A stretch of 5,541 bases of DNA. Source: CALGLS01 sp045105695 (GTDB lineage Bacteria > Bacteroidota > Bacteroidia > Chitinophagales > Saprospiraceae). Below are positions 1 to 5,541 of this stretch, in pieces; within the stretch, counting starts at the first letter, position 1, and every line of letters starts with the position of its first letter. The notes beneath the pieces are model-generated. The model was not told where the DNA came from. It worked only from the letters and a program-made list of their open reading frames with translations, and did no database searches. The position numbers and the translations under genes were made by a program. Location of the stretch: NCBI GenBank assembly GCA_045105695.1, contig JBGCDT010000427.1:1-5541 (forward strand). Reading direction: 5' to 3'.

Positions 1-1410
1 GGCAGTGCCATCGCAATCTTCATCTATATTATTATTTGGAATCTCTGTCGCATCTGGATTTATATCAGCATTCGTATCATCACAATCTTCATCAGAATTA
101 AAACCATCGTCGTCTATATCTATTACTTCTACTATGCCATCGCAGTTCTCATCTACGTCGTTGTTTATTATTTCGATAGCATCTGGATTAATTGCTGAAT
201 CATCATCATCGCAATCTACGTCTGAGAAAAAGCCATCCATATCATTATCAGTAATCGCCGATTGCGTCGTTAGCGTTACATCATTTCCATCGCCGCCTAC
301 GTAAGAAATTTTCAGCACCCTCCCATTGTGTGAAAAAGTCGCCCCTTCTGGCAAACCCACAAAACCACCTACAACAGATTGCCCAACCCCTAACAATACT
401 ATTACAAACACGTCATTGGTCTGCGGAATATAACTTCCAGCAACATTTAAACTCGCATTGCTAAAATCAAAACTACCTTGATTCTGTTCCAGTTGACTAT
501 ATTCAGTAACCGGTTCATCTCCTTCCAGCGTAAACGTAAGTGTACTGTTAGAGAAATCCAACTCATTATCTAAAATCAACTTCCCAATGGGCGCACCTAC
601 TTTTACTTCACTATCATTTTCAACTATAAAATCCTGAGCTGTGATTAAGCCCTCTGCCTCAAATATTCCAAAATTGAATAGCTCATGACCATCACCATCG
701 AAGGCTTCTTCTCCCGTTCCAAAAACTTTAATAGAACCATTGTTTGTTATGGGTGCGTTGGATCCCAGCCAGATTCCCATCTCGGTTACTTCAGAGATAA
801 TAATTTCTCCAGTCGCTGTGTTGATTATTTCTCCCCCGCCATCTACCACACTACGTCCTCTGATCCCAGATTCGCCAGTATTGGTTATTGTAATCGTCCC
901 TTCATTTGTTAGTTTATCACTAATCTCTAATCCATTTTGAGAAGGGTTTGAAATAGACAACAAGCCACCTTCAGCTACGAGTACTTCCGCATTTTTATTA
1001 ATATCCATACCATCACCAGCGGCAAATGCCATGGTGATATCAAGAGTTCCGTATACTGTCAATCTAGCAATACTATCAGAAGTAAACCCACCCGTGAGTC
1101 GAAACCCATCACTTCCACCAGCGGCTCCTTTAGTCGTGTGGAGATAAGAACCTTCTGCGATAATGAGGTGTGCATTATTTAAAATAGAAATGGATTCTAC
1201 GGTATAGGAAGGATTGTCATAAATGACGGTTACATCTGTTTGAATGAGTACATCAGCATCTAACTCTGGTAACAGATCATTACTCCAATTGAGCGGATTC
1301 ATCCAAAGATTATCTCCTCCTCCTCCGTCCCAAATACGATCTTCTGAAAGAATTTCTTCTTCAGGAGCGACACTAAATAGGGAGAGGAGTATTAGTACAA
1401 ACAAGTTCAT
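1..1410 (-). CDS. Secreted repeat protein: autotransporter-like beta-rich body plus MopE-type repeats (3' end beyond window)
   Basis: The frame is open from an ATG at 1410-1408 to the window edge (470 codons, no stop), so the protein is truncated here. The start is the first ATG after an in-frame TGA nine bases upstream; no Shine-Dalgarno is visible, as is usual in Bacteroidota. Residues 1-15 form a short hydrophobic signal peptide ending SVA. It is unusual in having no basic residue before the core. Residues 26-56 carry the 'WDGGGGDNLW...NW...LP..DADVLI' opening seen in many extracellular beta-helix-like proteins. Residues 57-300 are rich in short G/T/I/N-containing strands. Residues 301-382 match the block that commonly ends such domains (PEGATF, then ISYVGGDGNDVTL). 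Residues 388-468 hold two acidic DxDxDG repeats. By family knowledge this is a surface or matrix protein, possibly an adhesin, stabilised by calcium. The precise role is unknown, and the missing C-terminus probably holds the sorting signal. Confidence 0.88.
   Translation of the reverse strand, partial: MNLFVLILLSLFSVAPEEEILSEDRIWDGGGGDNLWMNPLNWSNDLLPELDADVLIQTDVTVIYDNPSYTVESISILNNAHLIIAEGSYLHTTKGAAGGSDGFRLTGGFTSDSIARLTVYGTLDITMAFAAGDGMDINKNAEVLVAEGGLLSISNPSQNGLEISDKLTNEGTITITNTGESGIRGRSVVDGGGEIINTATGEIIISEVTEMGIWLGSNAPITNNGSIKVFGTGEEAFDGDGHELFNFGIFEAEGLITAQDFIVENDSEVKVGAPIGKLILDNELDFSNSTLTFTLEGDEPVTEYSQLEQNQGSFDFSNASLNVAGSYIPQTNDVFVIVLLGVGQSVVGGFVGLPEGATFSHNGRVLKISYVGGDGNDVTLTTQSAITDNDMDGFFSDVDCDDDDSAINPDAIEIINNDVDENCDGIVEVIDIDDDGFNSDEDCDDTNADINPDATEIPNNNIDEDCDGTA
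7..120 (-). repeat. MopE-type acidic repeat 2 (38 aa)
   Basis: Encodes residues 431-468, following repeat 1 after a five-residue linker (period 43 residues). It keeps D431, D433, D435 and G436 of the loop, the DCDD block (C443), INPDA.EI.NN and the closing CDG (C466). The reading frame continues past the edge two residues later, so more units are likely outside the window. Confidence 0.85.
136..249 (-). repeat. MopE-type acidic repeat 1 (38 aa)
   Basis: Encodes residues 388-425 of the left-hand secreted protein. The pattern is D-x-D-x-D-G-F-x-S, then DCDD, INPDA.EI.NN, and a closing D-x-NCDG. The D-x-D-x-D-G start resembles EF-hand, dockerin and thrombospondin type 3 calcium loops. The repeat family is annotated by Pfam as a MopE-like putative metal-binding motif. 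Two cysteines (C400 and C423) are placed as in the next unit and probably form a disulfide within the repeat. Confidence 0.85.
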
Positions 1411-1716
1411 GAGTAGTCAGTTGAGAAAAATTACAGTCTTGCCAAGACAAAGCATATGCCTTGAATGAATATTTACCCAGAGCACTGGTTCTAAATAATT
1501 TATTAATTATTATTTTCTTAGTAGAATACAAGATACCTTACAGCAAGACCTTCCAAAAGGAGGCAAAAAACGACCAAGAAAACGGTTTATAGCAGGGAGA
1601 AAACTTAGGTAAGGCTTAGGGTTTATAGACTACAAAGAAAAGGATAATTTTCAGGTTTCCCAAAAGTCAAAATCCAGATAGTTATTCTCTGATTATAAAG
1701 TGATATCAACTATACT
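1411..1716. promoter_or_regulatory. Divergent intergenic region between the secreted-protein gene and the transporter gene
   Basis: The 306 bp separating the two start codons must hold both promoters. I find no clear match to the Bacteroidota consensus (TTG near -33, TAnnTTTG near -7). The nearest are TAATTTTC at 1645-1652, facing the transporter, and a TTTG-containing stretch around 1450 on the minus strand facing the left gene. Other contents are an AT-rich tract around 1495-1520 and short direct repeats at 1584-1628. No open frame here has coding character. Confidence 0.5.
1584..1628. repeat. Short direct repeats upstream of the transporter
   Basis: GGTTTATAG occurs exactly at 1584-1592 and again at 1620-1628, 36 bp apart. 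Between them CTTAGG is repeated at 1604-1609 and 1615-1620, 11 bp apart. The cluster lies 90-130 bp before the transporter start and could be regulator half-sites, but nine-base repeats in AT-rich DNA can arise by chance. Confidence 0.25.
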
Positions 1717-3618
1717 ATGAAAAACATATTCGGATTCAACTTTTCGCATTTCAGAGGCGATCTATTTGGAGGGATTACAGCAGGCATTGTTGCACTTCCA
1801 TTAGCATTGGCTTTTGGACTACAATCTGGCCTTGGAGCTTCCGCTGGATTTTATGGCGCCATCTTTATCAGTTTCTTTGCAGCACTCTTTGGAGGAACTA
1901 ACACTCAAATTTCAGGACCAACAGCACCTATGACCGCAGTGAGTATGGTCATCATTGCTGGTATCATTGCGACCAATGAAGGCAATTTGGAAAAAGCAAT
2001 TCCGGCTATTCTCATGGTATTTGTTCTAGCTGGTTTACTACAAATACTTTTTGGCTTTTTAAAAATCGGGCAATATATAAGGTACATCCCCTACCCTGTG
2101 GTCTCTGGTTTTATGACTGGGATTGGTGTCATCATTCTTGTCACTCAACTGCTCCCATTTTTTGGATACTATCCAAAAGAAGACATGGATTATGTCAATA
2201 AATTCAAACCGCTGGCAGAAGAAGTCATCCTAGGAGGCATTCTAAAAGACGAAGCTGCTTCAGAGATTTTAGTACTCGAAGACTTTGACGAAACAGTACG
2301 CCGAGCAAAGCTGATCAAAAAAGAAGAGATCATGCGCAAGGCACAAACCCTTGCGACGAGTAATGCTTCTGGAGTCATCGGATCTCTAAGAATGGCTGAC
2401 AGAACGCTTCGAAATATGAATCCCATAGATCTGCTCCTTGGTCTGCTTACAATAACTATCATTTTCGGATTTAAAAGAATAACAACCAAGGTTCCAAGCA
2501 CATTAGTAGCTTTACTGGTGGTGTCTCTTGGAGCTTTCTTTTTCCTAGATAATTATCGCACCATAGGAAGTATTCCCAATAGCTTTCCTGTTTTTAGGAT
2601 AGACATATTTACTGGTTTTAGCTTTAGCCAAATACAGCCCTATTTTTTAACCGCTGTATCACTAGCAGCACTAGGTACAATTGATTCTTTGCTGACCTCT
2701 GTAGTCGCAGACAATATGACCAAGACAAAACACAACCCAAATAAAGAATTAGTTGGGCAGGGAATCGGAAACATCATTGCTGCGCTTTTCGGAGGAATAC
2801 CTGGAGCAGGAGCAACAGTCGGAACCGTGGTCAACATCAAATCCGGAGGTAAAACAAAACTCTCCGGTATGATTGCAGGACTATTGTTATTATTCATCCT
2901 TTTATCACTTGGAACATTGGCTTCAAAAATACCCGCAGCAGTACTCGCTGGTATTCTTATAACTGTAGGAATTGGAGTGATGGACTATAAAGGTCTTCGC
3001 CACATCGGCCAAATGCCTAAGACAGAAGTCTTTGTTATGTTGCTGGTTTTGGGACTGACTGTATTTACAGGTCTGATTGAAGCCGTACTTATTGGGTTAA
3101 TTCTTTCTTCAGTATTATTTATGAAAAAGATTTCTGACGTAATTGATAAGCGAACGACAGCAGCTCCTCTTGCTTCTTTTTCGAGGGAGCTCACCTGGGA
3201 AGATGAGGCTGGTATATTAGAGACGATGGGAGATCGTGTTTATATCAAACACCTTTATGGTCCTTTGTTCTTTGGTTTTGCTTCTCGCTTTCAGGATATG
3301 ATAAAAGCTTTGCCGGACATCAGTGTAGTGATTATGAGAATGAGTAGAGTACCTTATGTCGATCAGTCTGGCCTTTATGCAATGGAAGATGCAATAAATG
3401 ATTTGCAAGCTCTGGGAATCAAAGTTGTGTTTGTTGATCTTCATGGTCAGCCAGCTGATATGTTTGACCGACTAAATGTTGCTCCTGGTTTAGTTGATAA
3501 GAAGTACCTTTTTAAAAATTTCAAATCTTGCCTCCAATGGTTAGGGGAATATCTGGAGGAAAAAGATCGTCAGAAAAAAACAAAAGAATTACAGAGCGCC
3601 GAAAATAAAATAATATAG
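1717..3618 (+). CDS. SulP (SLC26)-family anion transporter with C-terminal STAS domain, BicA-like
   Basis: A complete 633-residue inner-membrane transporter that probably moves bicarbonate (Na+-coupled) or sulfate into the cell. ATG 1717 is the first in frame after a TAA at 1696; no Shine-Dalgarno is seen. The N-terminus reads FRGDLFGGITAG, then IVALPLALAFG. The SulP signature ISGPTAPMTAVS covers residues 65-76. Hydrophobic segments fill roughly 17-150, 237-325 and 350-475. HNPNKELVGQG (339-349) and GGIPGAGATVGTVVN (359-373) are typical of the family. Aligned from memory with cyanobacterial BicA, T69, D323, T327 and G365-A366-T367 fall on the reported anion and Na+ site residues (T69, D258, T262, 300-302). 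Residues 504-612 form a STAS domain with D549-Q-S551-G at its usual regulatory loop. BicA is near 566 residues; the excess is mainly a charged segment in 151-236. The gene is monocistronic by context. Family assignment is firm; bicarbonate as substrate is inference, with sulfate or dicarboxylate as alternatives. Confidence 0.95.
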   Translation: MKNIFGFNFSHFRGDLFGGITAGIVALPLALAFGLQSGLGASAGFYGAIFISFFAALFGGTNTQISGPTAPMTAVSMVIIAGIIATNEGNLEKAIPAILMVFVLAGLLQILFGFLKIGQYIRYIPYPVVSGFMTGIGVIILVTQLLPFFGYYPKEDMDYVNKFKPLAEEVILGGILKDEAASEILVLEDFDETVRRAKLIKKEEIMRKAQTLATSNASGVIGSLRMADRTLRNMNPIDLLLGLLTITIIFGFKRITTKVPSTLVALLVVSLGAFFFLDNYRTIGSIPNSFPVFRIDIFTGFSFSQIQPYFLTAVSLAALGTIDSLLTSVVADNMTKTKHNPNKELVGQGIGNIIAALFGGIPGAGATVGTVVNIKSGGKTKLSGMIAGLLLLFILLSLGTLASKIPAAVLAGILITVGIGVMDYKGLRHIGQMPKTEVFVMLLVLGLTVFTGLIEAVLIGLILSSVLFMKKISDVIDKRTTAAPLASFSRELTWEDEAGILETMGDRVYIKHLYGPLFFGFASRFQDMIKALPDISVVIMRMSRVPYVDQSGLYAMEDAINDLQALGIKVVFVDLHGQPADMFDRLNVAPGLVDKKYLFKNFKSCLQWLGEYLEEKDRQKKTKELQSAENKII

Positions 3619-3854
3619 TAGCTACTAACAATTCACTTCATATGCCTGCCAACTTACACTATCTCGCCTTTTGTGATCAAGATGTTATACTCTTGTGATA
3701 ATTTCCCTGAATCCTCCAGCTATATTTGTGTCAGACAAAGTCAATAAGAAATAAAAATTCAATTACTAAAAAACACACAACGATTGAATCAATATTTTCT
3801 AAAAACTTTGCTCCGTTAATCTGCAGTTAACATCCATTTTTAATATTTGTAAGA

Positions 3855-3907
3855 CTACTGTGATCTATAATATGTACTTACAGTAGCGGACCAACTAAAA
3901 GTCCGTT
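3855..3907 (+). other. Two adjacent small hairpins, possible 3' structure of the transporter transcript
   Basis: CTACTGT (3855-3861) pairs with ACAGTAG (3880-3886) around an 18-nt loop. CGGAC (3887-3891) pairs with GTCCG (3901-3905) around a 9-nt loop, extendable by flanking pairs that also use bases of the first stem. The second is followed by a weak T-rich run (TTGTTCATTTG). This could end the transporter mRNA about 290 nt after its stop codon, but the stems are short and the T-tract is broken. GTAAG (3849-3853) could instead pair with CTTAC (3877-3881), giving a competing fold. Confidence 0.25.
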
Positions 3908-3922
3908 GTTCATTTGACTACG

Positions 3923-3962
3923 AAAAAAAATGACCTCGATTTTGCATAAATCCAGCTAGGTC
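3923..3962 (-). terminator. Candidate intrinsic terminator reading leftward
   Basis: On the minus strand, GACCT pairs with AGGTC (plus-strand arms 3958-3962 and 3932-3936). Inside the loop GATTT pairs with AAATC around a five-base apex. The hairpin is followed, after a single A, by eight T residues (the A-run at 3923-3930 on the plus strand). This is the order expected of a terminator for leftward transcription. The helices are AT-rich and interrupted by an asymmetric internal loop, so stability is modest. No minus-strand gene is visible upstream of it, which makes its purpose unclear. Confidence 0.25.
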
Positions 3963-4054
3963 TATCTTTACGGCAGTTCTCTCTGAACAATTAAACTATT
4001 TTTTGGTTTCCAATTTATCATAACCCCCATAAGAGTTCCCAAAAACTTTTACAG

Positions 4055-4072
4055 CGATTAAAATTCGATTAA
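4055..4072. repeat. CGATTAA direct repeat, 11-bp spacing
   Basis: CGATTAA occurs at 4055-4061 and 4066-4072, one helical turn apart and about 105 bp before the start of the right-hand gene. Such spacing suits a regulator binding the same face of DNA, but the evidence is only the repeat itself. Confidence 0.2.
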
Positions 4073-4117
4073 CCAAATTAAATAACCATTTAAACACAAC
4101 ACAACCCAATCTTCTCA

Positions 4118-4143
4118 CAAGAACTGTTCTTGCAGCTGTTCTT
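4118..4143. promoter_or_regulatory. Inverted repeat with extra half-site in the leader of the right-hand gene
   Basis: CAAGAAC (4118-4124), one T, then GTTCTTG (4126-4132) form a perfect seven-base dyad. A second CTGTTCTT at 4136-4143 repeats 4124-4131. The site is 34-59 bp before the ATG at 4177. It may be an operator (dyad plus a third half-site) or a hairpin in the mRNA leader with two competing right arms. No regulator is encoded nearby. Confidence 0.35.
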
Positions 4144-4176
4144 AATTACTTTTTTTAAACTTTTAAATCTTTAATT

Positions 4177-5541
4177 ATGAAAATCTTTGGACTACAACGG
4201 TTCAAGGGCTGGACAGCTATGTCCCTCCCATCCAAGCTTCGCACAGCACAACGTGCACTTCTTCTAACACTAGCTCTTTTAGCTGGATCGACTCAAAATG
4301 CCAAAGCGCAGATTGTAATAAATGAGATCTCAGACGATGGTACAATAGAGCTAATGAACATGGGTACCAGCATGGTCGATGTTTCTTCTTATTGGCTTTG
4401 CAACTTCCCTGCGTATGAACAAATGAGTGGACTAACTCTTGAATGCGGAAGTCTTATGATGCAGCCAGGAGATATTCTCGCTGTAGCAAATGCCATTACT
4501 TTTGATCCTGCGGATGGTGAGATGGGCTTATATACAGTAAACAACTTCGCATCCTCTGATGCGATTATCAACTACGTAGAATGGGGTTCAACAGGACATC
4601 AAAGATCTGCCGTTGCAGTAGCTGCTGGTCTTTGGAATACTGGAGACTTTCTACCTGGACTAAACGCAGGACAAGCTGCCGCTTATAGCGGAACTGGCAA
4701 CGGAGCAACTGCTTGGGCTGTTACTGATGAACCTACCATATGTGCAGCGAATAGCGGTGGATGCGAAGTCGTAGGCGGTGTACTTGAAGGTGGACCCTTC
4801 GAATTCTGTACAGGTGACGGAAACGTCGATACTGCTACTGGTATCACTTTGACTGGAAACGACGGACCAAACTCTCAATGGGTGGTTACTGATGCTGACG
4901 GAGTAATTTTAGGATTACCTGCTGCTATCGAAGATGTTGATTTCGACGGTGCTGGTGGTGGTAACTGCTTGATCTGGAACCTTACTTTTGAAGATGGTTT
5001 GGAAGGCGCAATGATGGGAGCTAACGCTGCTGACCTTGTTGGTTGTTTCGAATTATCTAACTCTATCACTGTTGTTAGAAATAATGTAAATGGTGGAACC
5101 CTTGAAGGTGGTCCATTCGAATTCTGTGTAGATGACGGAGTGGCTGATAATGTTTCTGGTATTACTCTTTCTGGAAACGAAGGAACTAATTCTCAGTGGG
5201 TGGTTACTGATGCTGATGGAAATATTTTAGGATTACCTGCTAATATCGAAGATGTTGATTTCGAAGGAGTATTCCCTGGTACTTGCTTGATATGGAACCT
5301 ATCTTTCGAAGATGGTTTACAAGGTGCTATGATGGGGGCTAACGCCGCTGACCTTGTTGGTTGCTTCAACTTATCTAACCCTATCGAAGTAATCAGAAAT
5401 GAAGGTGATGATTGTGCTACTCCATGTGATGTTACTGGAGGTACACTCGAAGGTGGACCTTTCGAATTCTGTACTGGTGACGGTAACGTAGATACTGCTA
5501 CTGGTATCACTTTGACTGGTAACAACGGACCAAACTCTCAG
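4177..5541 (+). CDS. Secreted tandem-repeat protein with lamin-tail-like N-terminal domain (3' end beyond window)
   Basis: The frame is open from ATG 4177 to the window edge (455 codons, no stop), so this is a 5' fragment of a larger gene. The ATG is the first after an in-frame TAA at 4156 and sits in an AT-rich leader typical of Bacteroidota; M15 (4219) is a possible alternative start. Residues 1-44 form a long signal peptide: a basic N-region (K2, R8, K10, K20, R22, R26), a hydrophobic core at 27-36 and an AKA-Q cleavage site at 44/45. Residues 46-185 resemble a lamin-tail domain: INEI opening, IELMN, VDVSSYWL, then QPGDILAVANA and YVEWGSTGHQR. From residue 200 come tandem domains (200-305, 306-420, 421 onward) of a type I recognise from large secreted Bacteroidota proteins: EGGPFEFC, QWVVTDADG, ILGLPA, CLIWNL and GANAADLVGCF. 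Surface display, probably through type IX secretion, is inferred; the C-terminal signal is not in view. Its molecular function is unknown. Confidence 0.9.
   Translation, partial: MKIFGLQRFKGWTAMSLPSKLRTAQRALLLTLALLAGSTQNAKAQIVINEISDDGTIELMNMGTSMVDVSSYWLCNFPAYEQMSGLTLECGSLMMQPGDILAVANAITFDPADGEMGLYTVNNFASSDAIINYVEWGSTGHQRSAVAVAAGLWNTGDFLPGLNAGQAAAYSGTGNGATAWAVTDEPTICAANSGGCEVVGGVLEGGPFEFCTGDGNVDTATGITLTGNDGPNSQWVVTDADGVILGLPAAIEDVDFDGAGGGNCLIWNLTFEDGLEGAMMGANAADLVGCFELSNSITVVRNNVNGGTLEGGPFEFCVDDGVADNVSGITLSGNEGTNSQWVVTDADGNILGLPANIEDVDFEGVFPGTCLIWNLSFEDGLQGAMMGANAADLVGCFNLSNPIEVIRNEGDDCATPCDVTGGTLEGGPFEFCTGDGNVDTATGITLTGNNGPNSQ
4774..5091 (+). repeat. Tandem domain unit 1 (106 aa)
   Basis: Encodes residues 200-305, beginning GGVLEGGPFEFC and ending VVRNNVN. 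Landmarks are C211, QWVVTDADG (234-242), C264 in CLIWNL and C290 in DLVGCF. About 77% of aligned residues (79 of 103 by eye) are identical to unit 2. Confidence 0.92.
5092..5436 (+). repeat. Tandem domain unit 2 (103-aa core plus 12-aa linker)
   Basis: Encodes residues 306-420 with the same landmarks as unit 1 (C317, C370, C396). It differs from unit 1 mostly in the first third and in the G-rich turn before CLIWNL. It ends with an added acidic linker containing C413 and C417 (the order is DDCATPCDVT), absent after unit 1. Confidence 0.92.
5437..5541 (+). repeat. Tandem domain unit 3 (first 35 aa, cut by window edge)
   Basis: Encodes residues 421-455. It is identical to unit 1 at 33 of 35 residues (V to T and D to N), but to unit 2 at only about 24-25 of 35. 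Against unit 1 there are 11 base differences in 105, eight of them silent. Confidence 0.9.

Larger units (their letters stand above)
3619..4176. other. 558-bp gene-free region with several small inverted and direct repeats
   Basis: No frame of coding character lies between the transporter stop and the next ATG. The region is AT-rich and should contain the transporter's 3' end and the promoter and leader of the downstream secreted-protein gene. It holds weak hairpins at 3855-3907, a hairpin plus T-run reading leftward at 3923-3962, paired CGATTAA copies at 4055-4072 and a dyad at 4118-4132. A TAnnTTTG match (TATATTTG, 3721-3728) lies about 450 bp before the next start and has no partner TTG at the expected distance. 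No tRNA-like fold was seen. Confidence 0.55.

Noticed and set aside
5..304. Plus-strand open frame of 99 codons, rich in serine
   Set aside because: It lies exactly opposite the acidic DxDxDG repeats of the left-hand gene; the serine runs are the antisense reading of GAT/GAC codons. No promoter or leader supports it.
1549..1563. CTTCC-AAAA-GGAGG hairpin and AAGGAGG resembling a Shine-Dalgarno
   Set aside because: No start codon follows at a usable distance, Bacteroidota rarely use such sites, and the adjacent A-run gives a T-run on the wrong side for a leftward terminator.
3616..3627. Perfect 12-base palindrome overlapping the transporter stop codon
   Set aside because: It has no loop and no following T-run, so it is a poor terminator; a 12-base palindrome alone is weak evidence of a binding site.
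3671..3699. TTGTGAT repeated 22 bp apart, recalling a CRP-type half-site
   Set aside because: The copies are direct, not inverted, and lie just behind the transporter gene rather than in front of a gene, so a CRP-like operator is not supported.
3721..3728. TATATTTG, a full match to the Bacteroidota -7 element
   Set aside because: It is about 450 bp before the next start codon, and the nearest upstream TTG (3693-3695) is too far for the usual spacing; one match in 558 AT-rich bases is expected by chance.
4875..5525. Minus-strand open frames that themselves look repetitive
   Set aside because: They are antisense to the tandem domains of the right-hand gene and only look repetitive because the sense strand is. 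The sense frame has clear domain motifs.
1..5541. CRISPR array or mobile element
   Set aside because: The only tandem repeats are inside coding domains, with no short repeat/unique spacer pattern. No transposase, integrase, terminal inverted repeats or target duplications were seen.

Overview
The window looks like chromosome of a marine-type member of the Bacteroidota (Cytophagia, Saprospiria or Flavobacteriia grade). This is inferred from moderate to low GC, AT-rich leaders with no Shine-Dalgarno in front of the genes, and two very characteristic secreted repeat proteins. The exact lineage cannot be fixed from the sequence. I see no tRNA, rRNA, CRISPR array, insertion sequence or attachment site.

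Layout. (1) Positions 1-1410, minus strand: the 5' part (470 codons) of a secreted protein with an autotransporter-like beta-rich body, followed by acidic calcium-loop-like 'MopE-type' repeats that run off the left edge. (2) 1411-1716: a 306-bp divergent regulatory gap. (3) 1717-3618, plus strand: a complete 633-residue SulP/SLC26-family anion transporter with a C-terminal STAS domain. It is closest in recognisable motifs to the cyanobacterial Na+-dependent bicarbonate transporter BicA, and it carries an extra loop of roughly 60 residues. (4) 3619-4176: a 558-bp gene-free stretch with several small inverted and direct repeats. (5) 4177-5541, plus strand: the 5' part (455 codons) of a second secreted protein. 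It has a long signal peptide, a lamin-tail-like N-terminal domain and then tandem domains of about 106-115 residues that run off the right edge.

How the genes relate. The two repeat proteins are probably exported through Sec and then displayed or released, plausibly by the type IX secretion system; their C-termini, which would prove this, lie outside the window. The transporter sits between them as its own transcription unit, divergent from the left gene and separated from the right one by 558 bp, so there is no operon evidence linking the three. The points most worth following up are the loop insertion and conserved ion-site residues of the transporter, and the two-domain higher-order repeat and odd cysteine count of the right-hand protein. 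I do not see convincing evidence of a wholly new multi-gene system.
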